Source: Ancylobacter dichloromethanicus (GTDB lineage: Bacteria; Pseudomonadota; Alphaproteobacteria; Rhizobiales; Xanthobacteraceae). From it: a DNA stretch of 64,000 nucleotides. Below are positions 27,092 through 36,690 of this stretch, in pieces. Position 1 is the stretch's first letter; every line of letters starts with the position of its first letter. The translations under genes were made by a program, and so were the position numbers. The notes beneath the pieces were generated by a model. That model saw only the letters and a program-made list of their open reading frames with translations. It was not told the DNA's origin and did not search any database. The stretch covers positions 62,001 through 126,000 of the forward strand of contig NZ_JAHBGC010000064.1 of assembly GCF_018390645.1 (NCBI RefSeq), read 5' to 3'.

Positions 27092-27144
27092 AGAGCATTT
27101 TCCTGTCGATCAGGTGATTCCAGCCGATCGGACAAGGGCTCTAT
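27092..27144. repeat. degenerate palindromic element overlapping a stop codon
   Basis: AGAGC...GGGCTCTA ends with an internal GATCAGGTGATTCCAGCCGATC core. It shares the layout of the perfect palindrome at 3925-3974: CTCTA at the edge gives the TAG stop of a minus-strand gene (27141-27143), with a GATTC site and a GATCGG motif inside. Confidence 0.5.
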
Positions 27145-27587
27145 ACCCGGCCGGCGGCACGCATCGGCGGCGCCGTCTCGCGAAGAGGAAACAGCGCGTC
27201 ATACGACCAGTTGAACAGGAACGCATAGACCAGGAAGAAGCCGGCCAGAGCGAGGTCCATCAGCAACGCCTCGACCAGCCCGACGCCGAGATACCAGGCG
27301 ACGAAGGGCACCAGCACCGCCACCAGCCCGGCCTCGAACAGCACGGCGTGCAGCACGCGCAGCCCCAGCGTCTTGCGCACGGAGCCGCGCCAGCGCGCCA
27401 GCGCATGGTCGAAGCCGAGATTGAACACATAGTTCCAGCTGGCGGCGATCAGCGCCGCGGCGGCGCCGACCGCGCCCATGTCGAACACAGGCACGCCGAA
27501 CACCCACGCGCCGAGCGGGGTGATGAGCGACAGGGCGATGATCTCGAAGCTGACGACGTGGCGGATGCGATCGGCGGTGCCGCGCAT
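27141..27587 (-). CDS. PACE-family multidrug efflux transporter
   Basis: Small integral membrane protein (148 residues, four predicted helices) made of two tandem bacterial transmembrane pair domains. Typical PACE features are RIRHVVSFEIIALSLITPLG, the SWNYVFNLGFDHA block ending helix 2, an acidic residue in LFEAGLVAVLVP, and the terminal FNWSYDALFPLRE. PACE proteins export biocides such as chlorhexidine and possibly polyamines. The start at 27587 is chosen because MRGTADRIRH is the family start and GGGGAGAA precedes it. Its stop lies inside a palindromic element. Confidence 0.88.
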   Translation of the reverse strand: MRGTADRIRHVVSFEIIALSLITPLGAWVFGVPVFDMGAVGAAAALIAASWNYVFNLGFDHALARWRGSVRKTLGLRVLHAVLFEAGLVAVLVPFVAWYLGVGLVEALLMDLALAGFFLVYAFLFNWSYDALFPLRETAPPMRAAGRV

Positions 27588-27741
27588 GACGGTTCTCCCC
27601 TTCGTCTCGGGCCGTCCCGCCTTGGTTCCCGATGTGGGGGAAGTCGTCTTCACGCGGCTCATATGGGTCTGCTTGGATTTACGGCAAGACCGGCGTGGCC
27701 GGGATGGCGCGCCGGTTTTGGGACAAGGGCATGAGCGGCGT

Positions 27742-28365
27742 TCAGCCAGCGAGGTCGGTGATGCTCTCCACCGTCGAATCCGCCTTCAGCCGGTAGATCA
27801 CCGGCGCGCCGGTGGCGAGTTCGCGATGGGTGATGGTTTCCGGCGTGTGCTTCTCCAGCACCATGATCAGCGCGCGCAGCGAATTGCCATGGGCGGAGAC
27901 CAGCACCCGGTTGCCCTGCAGCACCTTGGGCAGGATTTCGGTGACGTAGTAGGGCAAGGTGCGGGCGACGGTGTCCTTCAGGCTCTCGCCGCCGGGCGGA
28001 GGCACGTCATAGGAACGGCGCCAGAGATGCACCTGCTCCTCGCCCCATTTGACACGGGCATCGTCCTTGTTGAGACCGGCGAGGTCGCCATAGTTACGCT
28101 CGTTGAGGGCGAGGTCCTTCATGACCGGCAGGCCGACCTGGCCGAGTTCGACCAGCGCGAGATCCAGCGTCTTCTGCGCCCGCGAGAGCAGCGAGGTGAA
28201 CGCGATGTCGAACTGGTAGCCTTCCGCCTTCAGCCGGGCGCCGGCCTTCTTGGCCTCCTCGACGCCGAGCGCGGTGAGGTCCGGGTCGCGCCAGCCGGTG
28301 AACAGGTTCCTGCGGTTCCATTCGCTCTGGCCGTGGCGGACGAGGACGAGGAGGCGTTCGGACAT
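27742..28365 (-). CDS. gpmA: 2,3-bisphosphoglycerate-dependent phosphoglycerate mutase
   Basis: Glycolytic mutase interconverting 3- and 2-phosphoglycerate. The phosphohistidine is His11 in [13 protein letters not shown]; the second catalytic block is [14 protein letters not shown], and [10 protein letters not shown] carries the other His. At 207 residues it is the short alphaproteobacterial form (E. coli GpmA is 250). It is 16 bases downstream of dapB, the usual pairing in this order. Confidence 0.94.
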   Translation of the reverse strand: MSERLLVLVRHGQSEWNRRNLFTGWRDPDLTALGVEEAKKAGARLKAEGYQFDIAFTSLLSRAQKTLDLALVELGQVGLPVMKDLALNERNYGDLAGLNKDDARVKWGEEQVHLWRRSYDVPPPGGESLKDTVARTLPYYVTEILPKVLQGNRVLVSAHGNSLRALIMVLEKHTPETITHRELATGAPVIYRLKADSTVESITDLAG

Positions 28366-28381
28366 CGGGTGCTCCGTGCGG

Positions 28382-29197
28382 TCAGAAATCAGTGAGGCCG
28401 AGGACGTCGGTCATGGAATAGAGGTCCGGCTTGCGCCCGCGCGCCCAGCGCGCGGCGGCCAGCGCGCCGCGGGCGAAGATGCCGCGGTCCTCGGCCCGGT
28501 GGGCGAGTTCGATGCGCTCGCCGGCGCCGGCGAAGACGACGTTGTGCTCGCCCACCACCGTGCCGCCGCGCAGCGTGGCGAAGCCGATGTCGCCGGGGCG
28601 GCGCGGCCCGGTGACGCCGTGGCGGGTGAACACGCCGTTTTGCTCCAGCGTCACGCCGCGCCCCTGCGCCGCCGCCTCGCCCAGCAGCAGGGCGGTGCCG
28701 GAGGGGGCGTCGATCTTGCGGTTGTGGTGCATCTCGACGATCTCGATGTCGAAGCCCTCGTCGAGCGTGCGGGCCACCCGGCGCACCAGCGCCGACAGCA
28801 GGTTCACGCCGAGGCTCATATTGCCGGAGCGGACAATGGCGGCGTGGCGCGCGGCAGCGGCGATCTTCACATCGTCCTCGGGGGAGAAGCCGGTCGTGCC
28901 GATGACATGCACGATCCGCGCCTGCGCCGCGAGGGCGGCATAGGCGACGCTGGCGGCGGGAATAGTGAAGTCGACCACCCCGTCGGCAGCGGCGAACAGG
29001 GTGAGCGCGTCGTCCGACACCTTGAGGCCGAGCGGCGGCAGGCCGGCGAGTTCGCCGGCGTCGCGGCCGAGATACTCGCTGCCGGGCTGGTCGACCGCGC
29101 CGACCAGCAGCAGGTCGGGCGCCTCGCTGATGGTGCGCATCAGCACGCGGCCCATGCGGCCCGAGGCTCCGACGACGACGAGCCGCATCTGCGTCAT
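28382..29197 (-). CDS. dapB: 4-hydroxy-tetrahydrodipicolinate reductase
   Basis: NAD(P)H-dependent enzyme of lysine and diaminopimelate synthesis. The dinucleotide motif is [10 protein letters not shown], and the catalytic His region and substrate loop read [15 protein letters not shown]. The 271-residue length is standard. The gene is followed by gpmA in the same direction. Its promoter should be in the 29198-29300 stretch, back to back with the ilvB leader. Confidence 0.96.
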   Translation of the reverse strand: MTQMRLVVVGASGRMGRVLMRTISEAPDLLLVGAVDQPGSEYLGRDAGELAGLPPLGLKVSDDALTLFAAADGVVDFTIPAASVAYAALAAQARIVHVIGTTGFSPEDDVKIAAAARHAAIVRSGNMSLGVNLLSALVRRVARTLDEGFDIEIVEMHHNRKIDAPSGTALLLGEAAAQGRGVTLEQNGVFTRHGVTGPRRPGDIGFATLRGGTVVGEHNVVFAGAGERIELAHRAEDRGIFARGALAAARWARGRKPDLYSMTDVLGLTDF

Positions 29198-29299
29198 GTG
29201 ACGGCCTGCTCCCTGTTTCCCCGCGCGGTATAGCGGCGTTCATGTGCCACGAAAAGTGCGCTATGTGCCTACATTCTTCGCGTCGTCAGGCCCATATGC

Positions 29300-29328
29300 T
29301 TGACGCGTGCGCGGCGTGGCTGTACACC
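29300..29328 (+). promoter_or_regulatory. ilvB: possible ilvB operon promoter
   Basis: TTGACG (29300-29305), 17 bases, TACACC (29323-29328). The -35 is strong and the -10 weak. A start near 29335 would give a leader of about 205 bases containing the leader peptide and attenuator below. Confidence 0.45.
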
Positions 29329-29359
29329 TCGCGCAACTTTACGAAGGAGCGGCGCCGCG

Positions 29360-29416
29360 ATGCGCAAGAATATTACCCTTATCGTAGGATGGCGCGTCCC
29401 CGCGGAGTTGGCCTGA
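29360..29416 (+). CDS. ilvB operon leader peptide
   Basis: Short reading frame of 18 residues, MRKNITLIVGWRVPAELA, with an AAGGAG site about 10 bases upstream. It contains two Ile, two Val and two Leu, with the run Ile-Thr-Leu-Ile-Val in the middle. This is what a branched-chain attenuation leader should look like: ribosome stalling at these codons when Ile/Val/Leu-tRNA is scarce would change folding of the RNA that follows. A terminator hairpin lies 34 bases after the stop and ilvB starts 123 bases after it. Such leaders are predicted for ilv operons in other Proteobacteria. Confidence 0.7.
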   Translation: MRKNITLIVGWRVPAELA

Positions 29417-29449
29417 CGGCTGCTCCGCCCAACGGTGACGCGCGGAAAT

Positions 29450-29475
29450 GGCCCCTGACGGGGCCTTTTGATTTT
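29450..29475 (+). terminator. attenuator terminator upstream of ilvB
   Basis: GGCCCC (29450-29455), loop TGAC, GGGGCC (29460-29465), then TTTTGATTTT. It stands between the leader peptide and ilvB, in the operon's own direction, so it must be conditional. It would end transcription when the leader is translated without stalling. Confidence 0.75.
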
Positions 29476-29539
29476 CTGGCCGCCCTTCGGGCATTTGGCA
29501 AACGACGCAAGAGACGACGAGCGTAGAAGGAAAAAGACC

Positions 29540-31300
29540 ATGATGCGCGAGATGACCGGCGCCGAAATGGTGATGCAGGCCCTGATCGACCAGGATGTCG
29601 AGCACATGTTCGGCTATCCCGGCGGCGCGGTGCTGCCGATCTATGACGCCATGTTCCACCAGAACCAGGTGAAGCACATCCTCGTGCGGCACGAGCAGGG
29701 CGCGGTGCACATGGCGGAGGGCTATGCCCGCTCCTCCGGCAAGGTGGGCGTGGTGCTGGTCACCTCCGGCCCCGGCGCCACCAATGCCGTCACCGGCCTC
29801 ACCGACGCGCTGCTCGACTCCATCCCGCTGGTCTGCATCACCGGGCAGGTGCCGACCCATCTCATCGGCTCCGACGCCTTCCAGGAGTGCGACACGGTCG
29901 GCATCACCCGGCCCTGCACCAAGCACAACTACCTCGTCCGCGACATCAACGACCTCGCCCGCGTCATGCACGAGGCGTTCTACGTGGCGCAGAACGGGCG
30001 TCCGGGCCCGGTCGTGGTCGACATCCCGAAGGACGTGCAGTTCGCCAAGGGCATGTATGTCGGGCCGGAGAACATCCAGCACCGCACCTACCAGCCGCGG
30101 CTGAAGGGCGACCCGGAGAAGATCAAGGCGGCGGTCGAGATGCTGGCCAAGGCCAGGCGGCCGGTGCTCTACACCGGCGGCGGCGTGATCAATTCCGGCC
30201 CCGAGGCGAGCCGCGTGCTGCGCGAGTTCGCCCGGCTGTCGGGCTATCCGGTCACCTCCACGCTGATGGGGCTCGGCGCCTTCCCGGCCTCGGACCGGCA
30301 GTGGCTGGGCATGCTGGGCATGCATGGCACCTATGAGGCCAACATGGCGATGCATGATTGCGACGTCATGCTGTGCATCGGCGCGCGCTTCGACGACCGC
30401 ATCACCGGCCGCCTCGACGCCTTCTCGCCCGGCTCGAAGAAGATCCACATCGACATCGACCCGTCCTCGATCAACAAGAACGTCAAGGTCGACCTGCCGA
30501 TCATCGGCGATGTGAAGCACGTGCTGGAAGATATCCTCACCGTCTGGCGCGGCATGAAGGCCGAGCCGGACCGCAAGGCGATCGCCTCCTGGTGGAGCCA
30601 GATCGACAAGTGGCGCGCGCGCAAGTCGCTCGCCTTCCCGTCGTCCACCCGCATCATCAAGCCGCAGCAGGCGATCAAGTCGCTCTACGAGCAGGTGAAG
30701 GACAAGGACGTCTACATCACCACCGAGGTCGGCCAGCACCAGATGTGGGCGGCGCAGCACTTCCACTTCGAGCAGCCCAACCGCTGGATGACCTCCGGCG
30801 GCCTCGGCACCATGGGCTATGGCCTACCCGCCGCCATCGGCGTGCAGGTGGCCCATCCCGAGAGCCTCGTCATCGACATCGCCGGCGAAGCCTCGATCCA
30901 GATGTGCCTGCAGGAGCTTTCCACCGCGCTGCAGTTCGACCTGCCGGTGAAGATCTTCGTGCTCAACAACGAATATATGGGCATGGTCCGGCAGTGGCAG
31001 GACCTGCTGCATGGCGGGCGCTACTCGCATTCCTATTCGGAATCGCTGCCGGACTTCGTCAAGCTGGCGGAAGCCTATGGCGGCGTCGGCATCCGCTGCT
31101 CGAACCCGGCCGATCTCGACGGGGCGATCCACGAGATGCTGAGCGTCAATCGCCCGGTGCTGTTCGACTGCCTGGTCGACAAGACCGAGAACGTGCTGCC
31201 GATGATCCCCTCGGGCAAGCCGCACAATGAGATGATCATGCCCGATCATCCCGAAGCGCTGGACGACGCCATCGACGAGGAAGGCAAGATGCTGGTGTGA
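29540..31300 (+). CDS. ilvB: acetolactate synthase large subunit (biosynthetic)
   Basis: Thiamine diphosphate enzyme making acetolactate and acetohydroxybutyrate for valine, leucine and isoleucine. The catalytic Glu region is VRHEQGAVHMAEGYAR. The cofactor motif reads IAGEASIQ...VFVLNNEYMG, so the usual GDG is GEA; as I recall, related alphaproteobacterial enzymes share this. Length is 586 residues from the first of two adjacent ATG codons (29540, 29543) with GAAGG upstream. The regulatory subunit gene follows 158 bases later. Expression is probably controlled by the attenuator in front. Confidence 0.95.
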   Translation: MMREMTGAEMVMQALIDQDVEHMFGYPGGAVLPIYDAMFHQNQVKHILVRHEQGAVHMAEGYARSSGKVGVVLVTSGPGATNAVTGLTDALLDSIPLVCITGQVPTHLIGSDAFQECDTVGITRPCTKHNYLVRDINDLARVMHEAFYVAQNGRPGPVVVDIPKDVQFAKGMYVGPENIQHRTYQPRLKGDPEKIKAAVEMLAKARRPVLYTGGGVINSGPEASRVLREFARLSGYPVTSTLMGLGAFPASDRQWLGMLGMHGTYEANMAMHDCDVMLCIGARFDDRITGRLDAFSPGSKKIHIDIDPSSINKNVKVDLPIIGDVKHVLEDILTVWRGMKAEPDRKAIASWWSQIDKWRARKSLAFPSSTRIIKPQQAIKSLYEQVKDKDVYITTEVGQHQMWAAQHFHFEQPNRWMTSGGLGTMGYGLPAAIGVQVAHPESLVIDIAGEASIQMCLQELSTALQFDLPVKIFVLNNEYMGMVRQWQDLLHGGRYSHSYSESLPDFVKLAEAYGGVGIRCSNPADLDGAIHEMLSVNRPVLFDCLVDKTENVLPMIPSGKPHNEMIMPDHPEALDDAIDEEGKMLV

Positions 31301-31329
31301 GGCGGGTTTTCGCCGCCTTCGCTTCCTTC

Positions 31330-31411
31330 CCTCATCCCCGGGCTCGCCCCGGGGACCCAGTGTCCAGGTGAAGCCGAAGTCTGGGTGGCCGGGTCAAGCC
31401 CGGCCATGAGG
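31330..31411. repeat. GC-rich palindromic repeat between ilvB and ilvH
   Basis: The element runs from CCTCAT (31330-31335) to ATGAGG (31406-31411). Inside are a CCCCGGG/CCCGGGG hairpin and TGGCCGGG tcaag CCCGGCCA (31386-31406). The second half matches the two copies at 44733-44792. It fills most of the 158-base gap inside the operon and could shape the ratio of the two subunits. Confidence 0.65.
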
Positions 31412-31458
31412 AATGATGGATCTTTCGCATTTCGGCAGCCCCCTTTTCAGAGTGCCCC

Positions 31459-31974
31459 ATGCCTCCCGTCAACGATCCCGCCGAACGCCACACCCTTTCC
31501 ATGCTGGTCGACAACGAGCCGGGCGTTCTCGCCCGCATCGTCGGCCTGTTCTCCGGGCGCGGCTACAATATCGACAGCCTGACCGTCTCCGAGGTCAGCC
31601 ATGCCTCGCACCTCTCGCGCATCACCGTGGTGACCACCGGCGCGCCGATGATCATCGAGCAGATCAAGAGCCAGCTCGACCGGCTGGTGCCGGTGCACCG
31701 CGTCGTCGACCTCACCGTGGTCGGCAAGGCGGTGGAGCGCGAGCTGGCGCTGATCAAGGTGCGTGGCAAGGGCGAGATCCGGCAGGAAGCGCTGCTGATC
31801 GCCGATAGTTTCCGCGCCCGCACCGTCGACACCACGCTGGAGAGCTTCGTGTTCGAGATCACCGGCAAGCCGGAGAAGATCGACCAGTTCGTCTCGCTGC
31901 TGGAGCCGCTCGGCCTGGTCGAGGTGTCGCGCACCGGTGTCGCCGCCATCGGACGCGGCCCGGAAGGGATGTGA
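31459..31974 (+). CDS. ilvH: acetolactate synthase small (regulatory) subunit
   Basis: Regulatory subunit of 171 residues that gives valine feedback control. The N-terminal ACT domain is at about 10-85 (HTLSMLVDNEPGVLARIVGLFSGRGYNIDSL). The C-terminal domain ends with FVSLLEPLGLVEVSRTGVAAI. Length and motifs are typical. The start at 31459 matches the family. It sits downstream of ilvB across a palindromic repeat. Confidence 0.95.
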   Translation: MPPVNDPAERHTLSMLVDNEPGVLARIVGLFSGRGYNIDSLTVSEVSHASHLSRITVVTTGAPMIIEQIKSQLDRLVPVHRVVDLTVVGKAVERELALIKVRGKGEIRQEALLIADSFRARTVDTTLESFVFEITGKPEKIDQFVSLLEPLGLVEVSRTGVAAIGRGPEGM

Positions 31975-32028
31975 GCGCCCGCCGGCTGGGACCGGCGCTC
32001 TTTGGCGGCGCTCCACCGCCATCCTGCC

Positions 32029-32574
32029 TCAGCCGGCGAAGCCACCGTCCTTGAGGAAGGTGTGCTCCGCCTCCGAGGTGTCGCGCCCCAGCACCGGGTT
32101 GCGGTGCGGGAAACGGCCGAAGTCGCGGATGATGTCGCGATGGATGACGGCGTGGTGCACCCCCTCCGCGTCGCCCGCCGCCTCGCACAGGGCGACGCAG
32201 CGCTGCTGGTCCGCCAGTTCCTCCGAATGCATGAACGGCACATAGAAGAAGCGCCGTTCCGGCAGTTCGAAGGCACGGTCGAAGCCGCGCGCGATGGCGG
32301 CATCGGCGATCGCGCGCGCCTGCGCATCGGTGGCGAAGGCCTGCCGTGAGCCGCGGAACAGGTTGCGCGGGAACTGGTCGAGCAGCAGGATCAGCGCGTA
32401 GCAGCCCTCCGCCGTGTCCTCCCATGCCCGCAGCGCGCCAGCGGCCGCCGCCTCATAGGCAGGGAAAAAGCGGGCGCGGATGGCGGCGTCGAAGGCGGCG
32501 TCCTTCTCGAACCAGCGTTCCGGCCCGGCGTTTCGCCAGAAGGCGATGATCTCGTCGGCAGTGGGCAGGCTCAT
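32029..32574 (-). CDS. DUF924 family protein
   Basis: All-helical protein of 181 residues of the DUF924 family (tetratricopeptide-like fold, function unknown). Characteristic blocks are EIIAFWRNAGPERWFEKD, GCYALILLLDQFPRNLFRGS, FYVPFMHSEEL and the C-terminal FGRFPHRNPVLGRDT. The start at 32574 (MSLPTADE) matches the family; the frame stays open far upstream only because of GC bias. It converges with ilvH. Confidence 0.88.
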   Translation of the reverse strand: MSLPTADEIIAFWRNAGPERWFEKDAAFDAAIRARFFPAYEAAAAGALRAWEDTAEGCYALILLLDQFPRNLFRGSRQAFATDAQARAIADAAIARGFDRAFELPERRFFYVPFMHSEELADQQRCVALCEAAGDAEGVHHAVIHRDIIRDFGRFPHRNPVLGRDTSEAEHTFLKDGGFAG

Positions 32575-32769
32575 GGACGGTCCCCTTTTCTGTCGCTGCC
32601 CCGACATAAGGATGCGGGCGCGAAAGTCGAGCCCCGGCGCGATGGCCGTGCTGCGCCGCACCTTCCGCTCTTGGCCTCGGGACGGAAGGCGTGTGAAGAT
32701 GCCGCTTTCGCGGGGTGCTTCGCGGCGCCTCGCGCCGCTGCCACGCCGGAGCGACGGAGACGCGACATC

Positions 32770-33714
32770 GTGAGCGAGCGTGCAGGCGTGGTGCCGGCGG
32801 CCGGCACGGGCAAGCCCTTGTGGCTGCTGGCGGCGCCGTTCCTGTTCCTGCTGCTGTGGTCGGGCGGCTTCGCGGTGGCGAAGGTCGGCATCCTCTATAC
32901 CGGGCCGTTCACCCTGCTGGCCTGGCGCTATGGCTTCGTGCTCGCGGTGCTGCTGCCGCTGCTGGCCTGGTTCCGGCCGCCGCTGCCGCGCCGCCCGCGC
33001 GCCTATGTCGATCTCGCCGTGGTCGGCTTCTTCATCCAGGTGCTCTATTTCAACCTGAGCTATTTCGCCTTCCGCTTCGGCATTTCGGCGGGCGCGCTGG
33101 CGATCATCGTCTCCATGCAGCCGATCGTGGTCGGGCTGGTGGCGCCGGCCTTCACCGGCGAGCGGGTCGGGATGCTGCGCTGGATCGGCCTGCTGCTCGG
33201 CCTCGCCGGGGCGGCGCTGGTGATCACCTCGCGCGCGGCGATGGAAGTGACCTCGCCGGGGGTGGTGCTGCTGGGCGTGGGTGCGCTGATGGCGATGTGC
33301 GCCGGCGCGCTCTACGAGAAGCGCTTCGGCGCGCCGCAGCACCCGCTGGTCTCCAATACGGTGCAATGCGCCGTCGGCTTCGCCTGCACCCTGCCGCTGG
33401 CGCTGCTGCTGGAGGATGGCCATGTCGACTGGTCGCTGCCGCTCATCGCGGTGCTGTTCTATCTCGTGGTCGGCAACTCGCTGATCGCCATCTCGCTCTA
33501 TCTCGCCATGATCCGTGCCGGCGAGGTGGCGAAGGTGTCGGCGCTGTTCTTCCTGGTGCCGCCCTGCAGCGCGCTGATCGCCTGGGGCTTGATCGGCGAA
33601 GCGATGCCACTGGTCGCCTGGGCCGGCATGGCGCTGGCGGCGGGCGGCGTCGCGCTCGCCTCGCTCACGCGCATTCCCTGGAGATACCGCTTCCGCCGCC
33701 GCGCACCCCGCTGA
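32770..33714 (+). CDS. EamA/DMT-family transporter
   Basis: Drug/metabolite transporter superfamily protein with ten predicted helices in two EamA repeats, the first beginning at WLLAAPFLFLLLWSGGFAVAKVG and the second near GVVLLGVGALMAMCAGALYEKRF. Family members export amino acids, nucleobases or drugs; the substrate here is not evident. The GTG start at 32770 (314 residues) is preferred over an ATG at 32671 because it begins just before the first helix. A TetR-type gene follows on the same strand and might regulate it. Confidence 0.82.
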   Translation: MSERAGVVPAAGTGKPLWLLAAPFLFLLLWSGGFAVAKVGILYTGPFTLLAWRYGFVLAVLLPLLAWFRPPLPRRPRAYVDLAVVGFFIQVLYFNLSYFAFRFGISAGALAIIVSMQPIVVGLVAPAFTGERVGMLRWIGLLLGLAGAALVITSRAAMEVTSPGVVLLGVGALMAMCAGALYEKRFGAPQHPLVSNTVQCAVGFACTLPLALLLEDGHVDWSLPLIAVLFYLVVGNSLIAISLYLAMIRAGEVAKVSALFFLVPPCSALIAWGLIGEAMPLVAWAGMALAAGGVALASLTRIPWRYRFRRRAPR

Positions 33715-33752
33715 CGGCGCTTGCGCGCGGCGGGGCGCTCCTGTAGACCGAA

Positions 33753-33770
33753 CCGTAACGTACGGTACGG
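33753..33770. promoter_or_regulatory. operator-like palindrome before the TetR gene
   Basis: An 18-base near-palindrome, CCGTAACGTACGGTACGG, with two mismatched positions, ending 13 bases before the TetR start codon. Size, symmetry and position suit a TetR-family operator and suggest autoregulation. Confidence 0.55.
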
Positions 33771-33783
33771 ACCCTTTCCACCG

Positions 33784-35480
<1,697 letters not shown>

Positions 35481-35484
35481 GGTC

Positions 35485-35500
35485 AAGCGGGAAACCGCTT
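35485..35500 (+). terminator. small hairpin after ilvC
   Basis: AAGCGG (35485-35490), GAAA tetraloop, CCGCTT (35495-35500), directly after the ilvC stop. It has no real T tract, so it is a weak terminator candidate or a 3' end stabiliser. Confidence 0.35.
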
Positions 35501-35560
35501 TCCACAGGCCCTCCACAGGCAATACCCAGGCTTATCGACAATTCGGCCTCACGCTTTTCG

Positions 35561-35599
35561 GGTCTCCGCTATCTTGACCTTCAACGGTTTGCGGAGACC
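35561..35599. promoter_or_regulatory. operator-like inverted repeat before brnT
   Basis: Nine-base perfect arms GGTCTCCGC (35561-35569) and GCGGAGACC (35591-35599), 21 bases apart. The right arm contains the brnT ribosome-binding site. It could bind a dimeric repressor or fold in the mRNA to hide the site. Confidence 0.45.
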
Positions 35600-35602
35600 C
35601 GC

Positions 35603-35917
35603 GTGGGCGAGACGGACGACTTCGAGTGGGATGATGACAAGGACGCGGCGAACCGTGCCAATCGCGGTTTGCCGCTCCTCTTCGCGGCGTTGATGTTCGA
35701 CGGTCGCGAAAAGACCGAGGACCTCTCCGACAAATCGCCGGAGGATGAGCCGCGATTCGAAACCGTGGCCGTCGTGGCCGACCGCGTGTTATTCTGCGTC
35801 TGGCACTGGCGGGATGGCCGTCGGCGCATCATTTCCCTAAGGGTCGCCAATCGGAGTGAACGGCGTGCCTACCAAGAAGCAATTGGAAGAGGCGGATCGT
35901 CTCGCAAAGGAATTTGA
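35603..35917 (+). CDS. brnT: BrnT-family ribonuclease toxin
   Basis: Type II toxin of the BrnT family (RelE-like RNase), 104 residues from a GTG with GGAG upstream. The family pattern is clear: FEWDDDKDAANRANRGLPL, the aspartate-rich middle (EDLSDKSPEDEPRFETV), and the terminal strand block RRIISLRVANRSERRAYQEA with the catalytic Arg/Tyr region. It overlaps its partner gene by 62 bases. Expression would be toxic without the antitoxin. Confidence 0.8.
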   Translation: MGETDDFEWDDDKDAANRANRGLPLLFAALMFDGREKTEDLSDKSPEDEPRFETVAVVADRVLFCVWHWRDGRRRIISLRVANRSERRAYQEAIGRGGSSRKGI

Positions 35918-36137
35918 CTGGTCGAGGTTCGACGCCATGTCGGACGCGGACATCCGCGCGCATTGGGCGTGGGACAAGGACATGACCTGGCCCACCGAGG
36001 CCGAACTCGCCGAGTTCGATCTGGTCCTTCCGGCCAAGGCGCGGCGGGAGAGGGCGCAGGCGGAAAAGGCGCAGCAGGCGGGCGACGGGGACGACGATTC
36101 CGGTCACAGCAAGCCGCCCAGGGAAGCCGCCGAATAG
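35856..36137 (+). CDS. BrnA-like antitoxin lacking a visible DNA-binding domain
   Basis: Product of 93 residues. Its first part matches BrnA N-termini (EFDWSRFDAMSDADIRAHWA, then ELAEFDLVLP). BrnA normally continues into a ribbon-helix-helix domain that binds the operator; here the chain ends in a Lys/Glu/Asp-rich tail (KARRERAQAEKAQQAGDGDD) with no such domain. It could still neutralise BrnT but probably not repress the operon alone. The start is uncertain: GTG 35856 or GTG 35865. Confidence 0.7.
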   Translation: MNGVPTKKQLEEADRLAKEFDWSRFDAMSDADIRAHWAWDKDMTWPTEAELAEFDLVLPAKARRERAQAEKAQQAGDGDDDSGHSKPPREAAE

Positions 36138-36158
36138 GCGCCAGCGACTCCGCCGCCC

Positions 36159-36680
36159 TCAATAGCCCAGCACCTTCATCGCCGCCGCGCTGGGCGCCAG
36201 CAGCAGCAACGCCCACAGCATGGCGGAGGTGATGTTGGCCAGTTGGAACGGGGTGAACGGCATGGCGAACATGCCGGCGACGAGCGGCACCACCGCCCGC
36301 ATGGGGCCGAAGAACCGCCCGATGAAGACGCTCCACACGCCCCAGCGGTTGAAGAAGCGTTCGCCGCGGTCGAGCAGGCCGGGATGCCCGCGCAGGATGG
36401 GGAAACCCCGCACCCGGTCCTTGAAGTGCAGGCCGATCGCGTAGGAAACGGCGTCGCCGAGCGCCGCGCCGAGGGCCGCCGCCAGCCAGACCGGCAGGAA
36501 GGGTGCGCCGCCCGCCGCGATCAGCGCGCCGAGCCCGACCAGCACGAAAGTGGCGGGAAAGAACAGTGAGACCACCGCCAGCGATTCGCCGAAGGCGAGG
36601 ATGAAGGCGATCCACGGCGCCCAATGGGCGTGGGTCTCGACGAAATCCAGCACCTGCCTTGCATAGGCCTCCAACCCCAT
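36159..36680 (-). CDS. DedA-family membrane protein
   Basis: DedA/VTT-domain protein of 173 residues with about four to five hydrophobic segments. Conserved blocks are FGESLAVVSLFFPATFVLVGLG, the GDAVSYAIGLHFKDRV segment, and GRFFGPMRAVVPLVAGMFAM with the family Gly-Arg-Phe/Pro-Arg signature. DedA proteins act in envelope homeostasis, and some flip undecaprenyl phosphate. It lies just downstream of the PuuB-like gene (10 bases), convergent with brnA. Confidence 0.88.
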   Translation of the reverse strand: MGLEAYARQVLDFVETHAHWAPWIAFILAFGESLAVVSLFFPATFVLVGLGALIAAGGAPFLPVWLAAALGAALGDAVSYAIGLHFKDRVRGFPILRGHPGLLDRGERFFNRWGVWSVFIGRFFGPMRAVVPLVAGMFAMPFTPFQLANITSAMLWALLLLAPSAAAMKVLGY

Positions 36681-36690
36681 CGGCGCGCCG

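Noticed and set aside
29242-29526. A 94-codon frame across the ilvB leader
   Set aside because: It lies in another frame from the leader peptide, runs through the terminator hairpin, and has no family resemblance.
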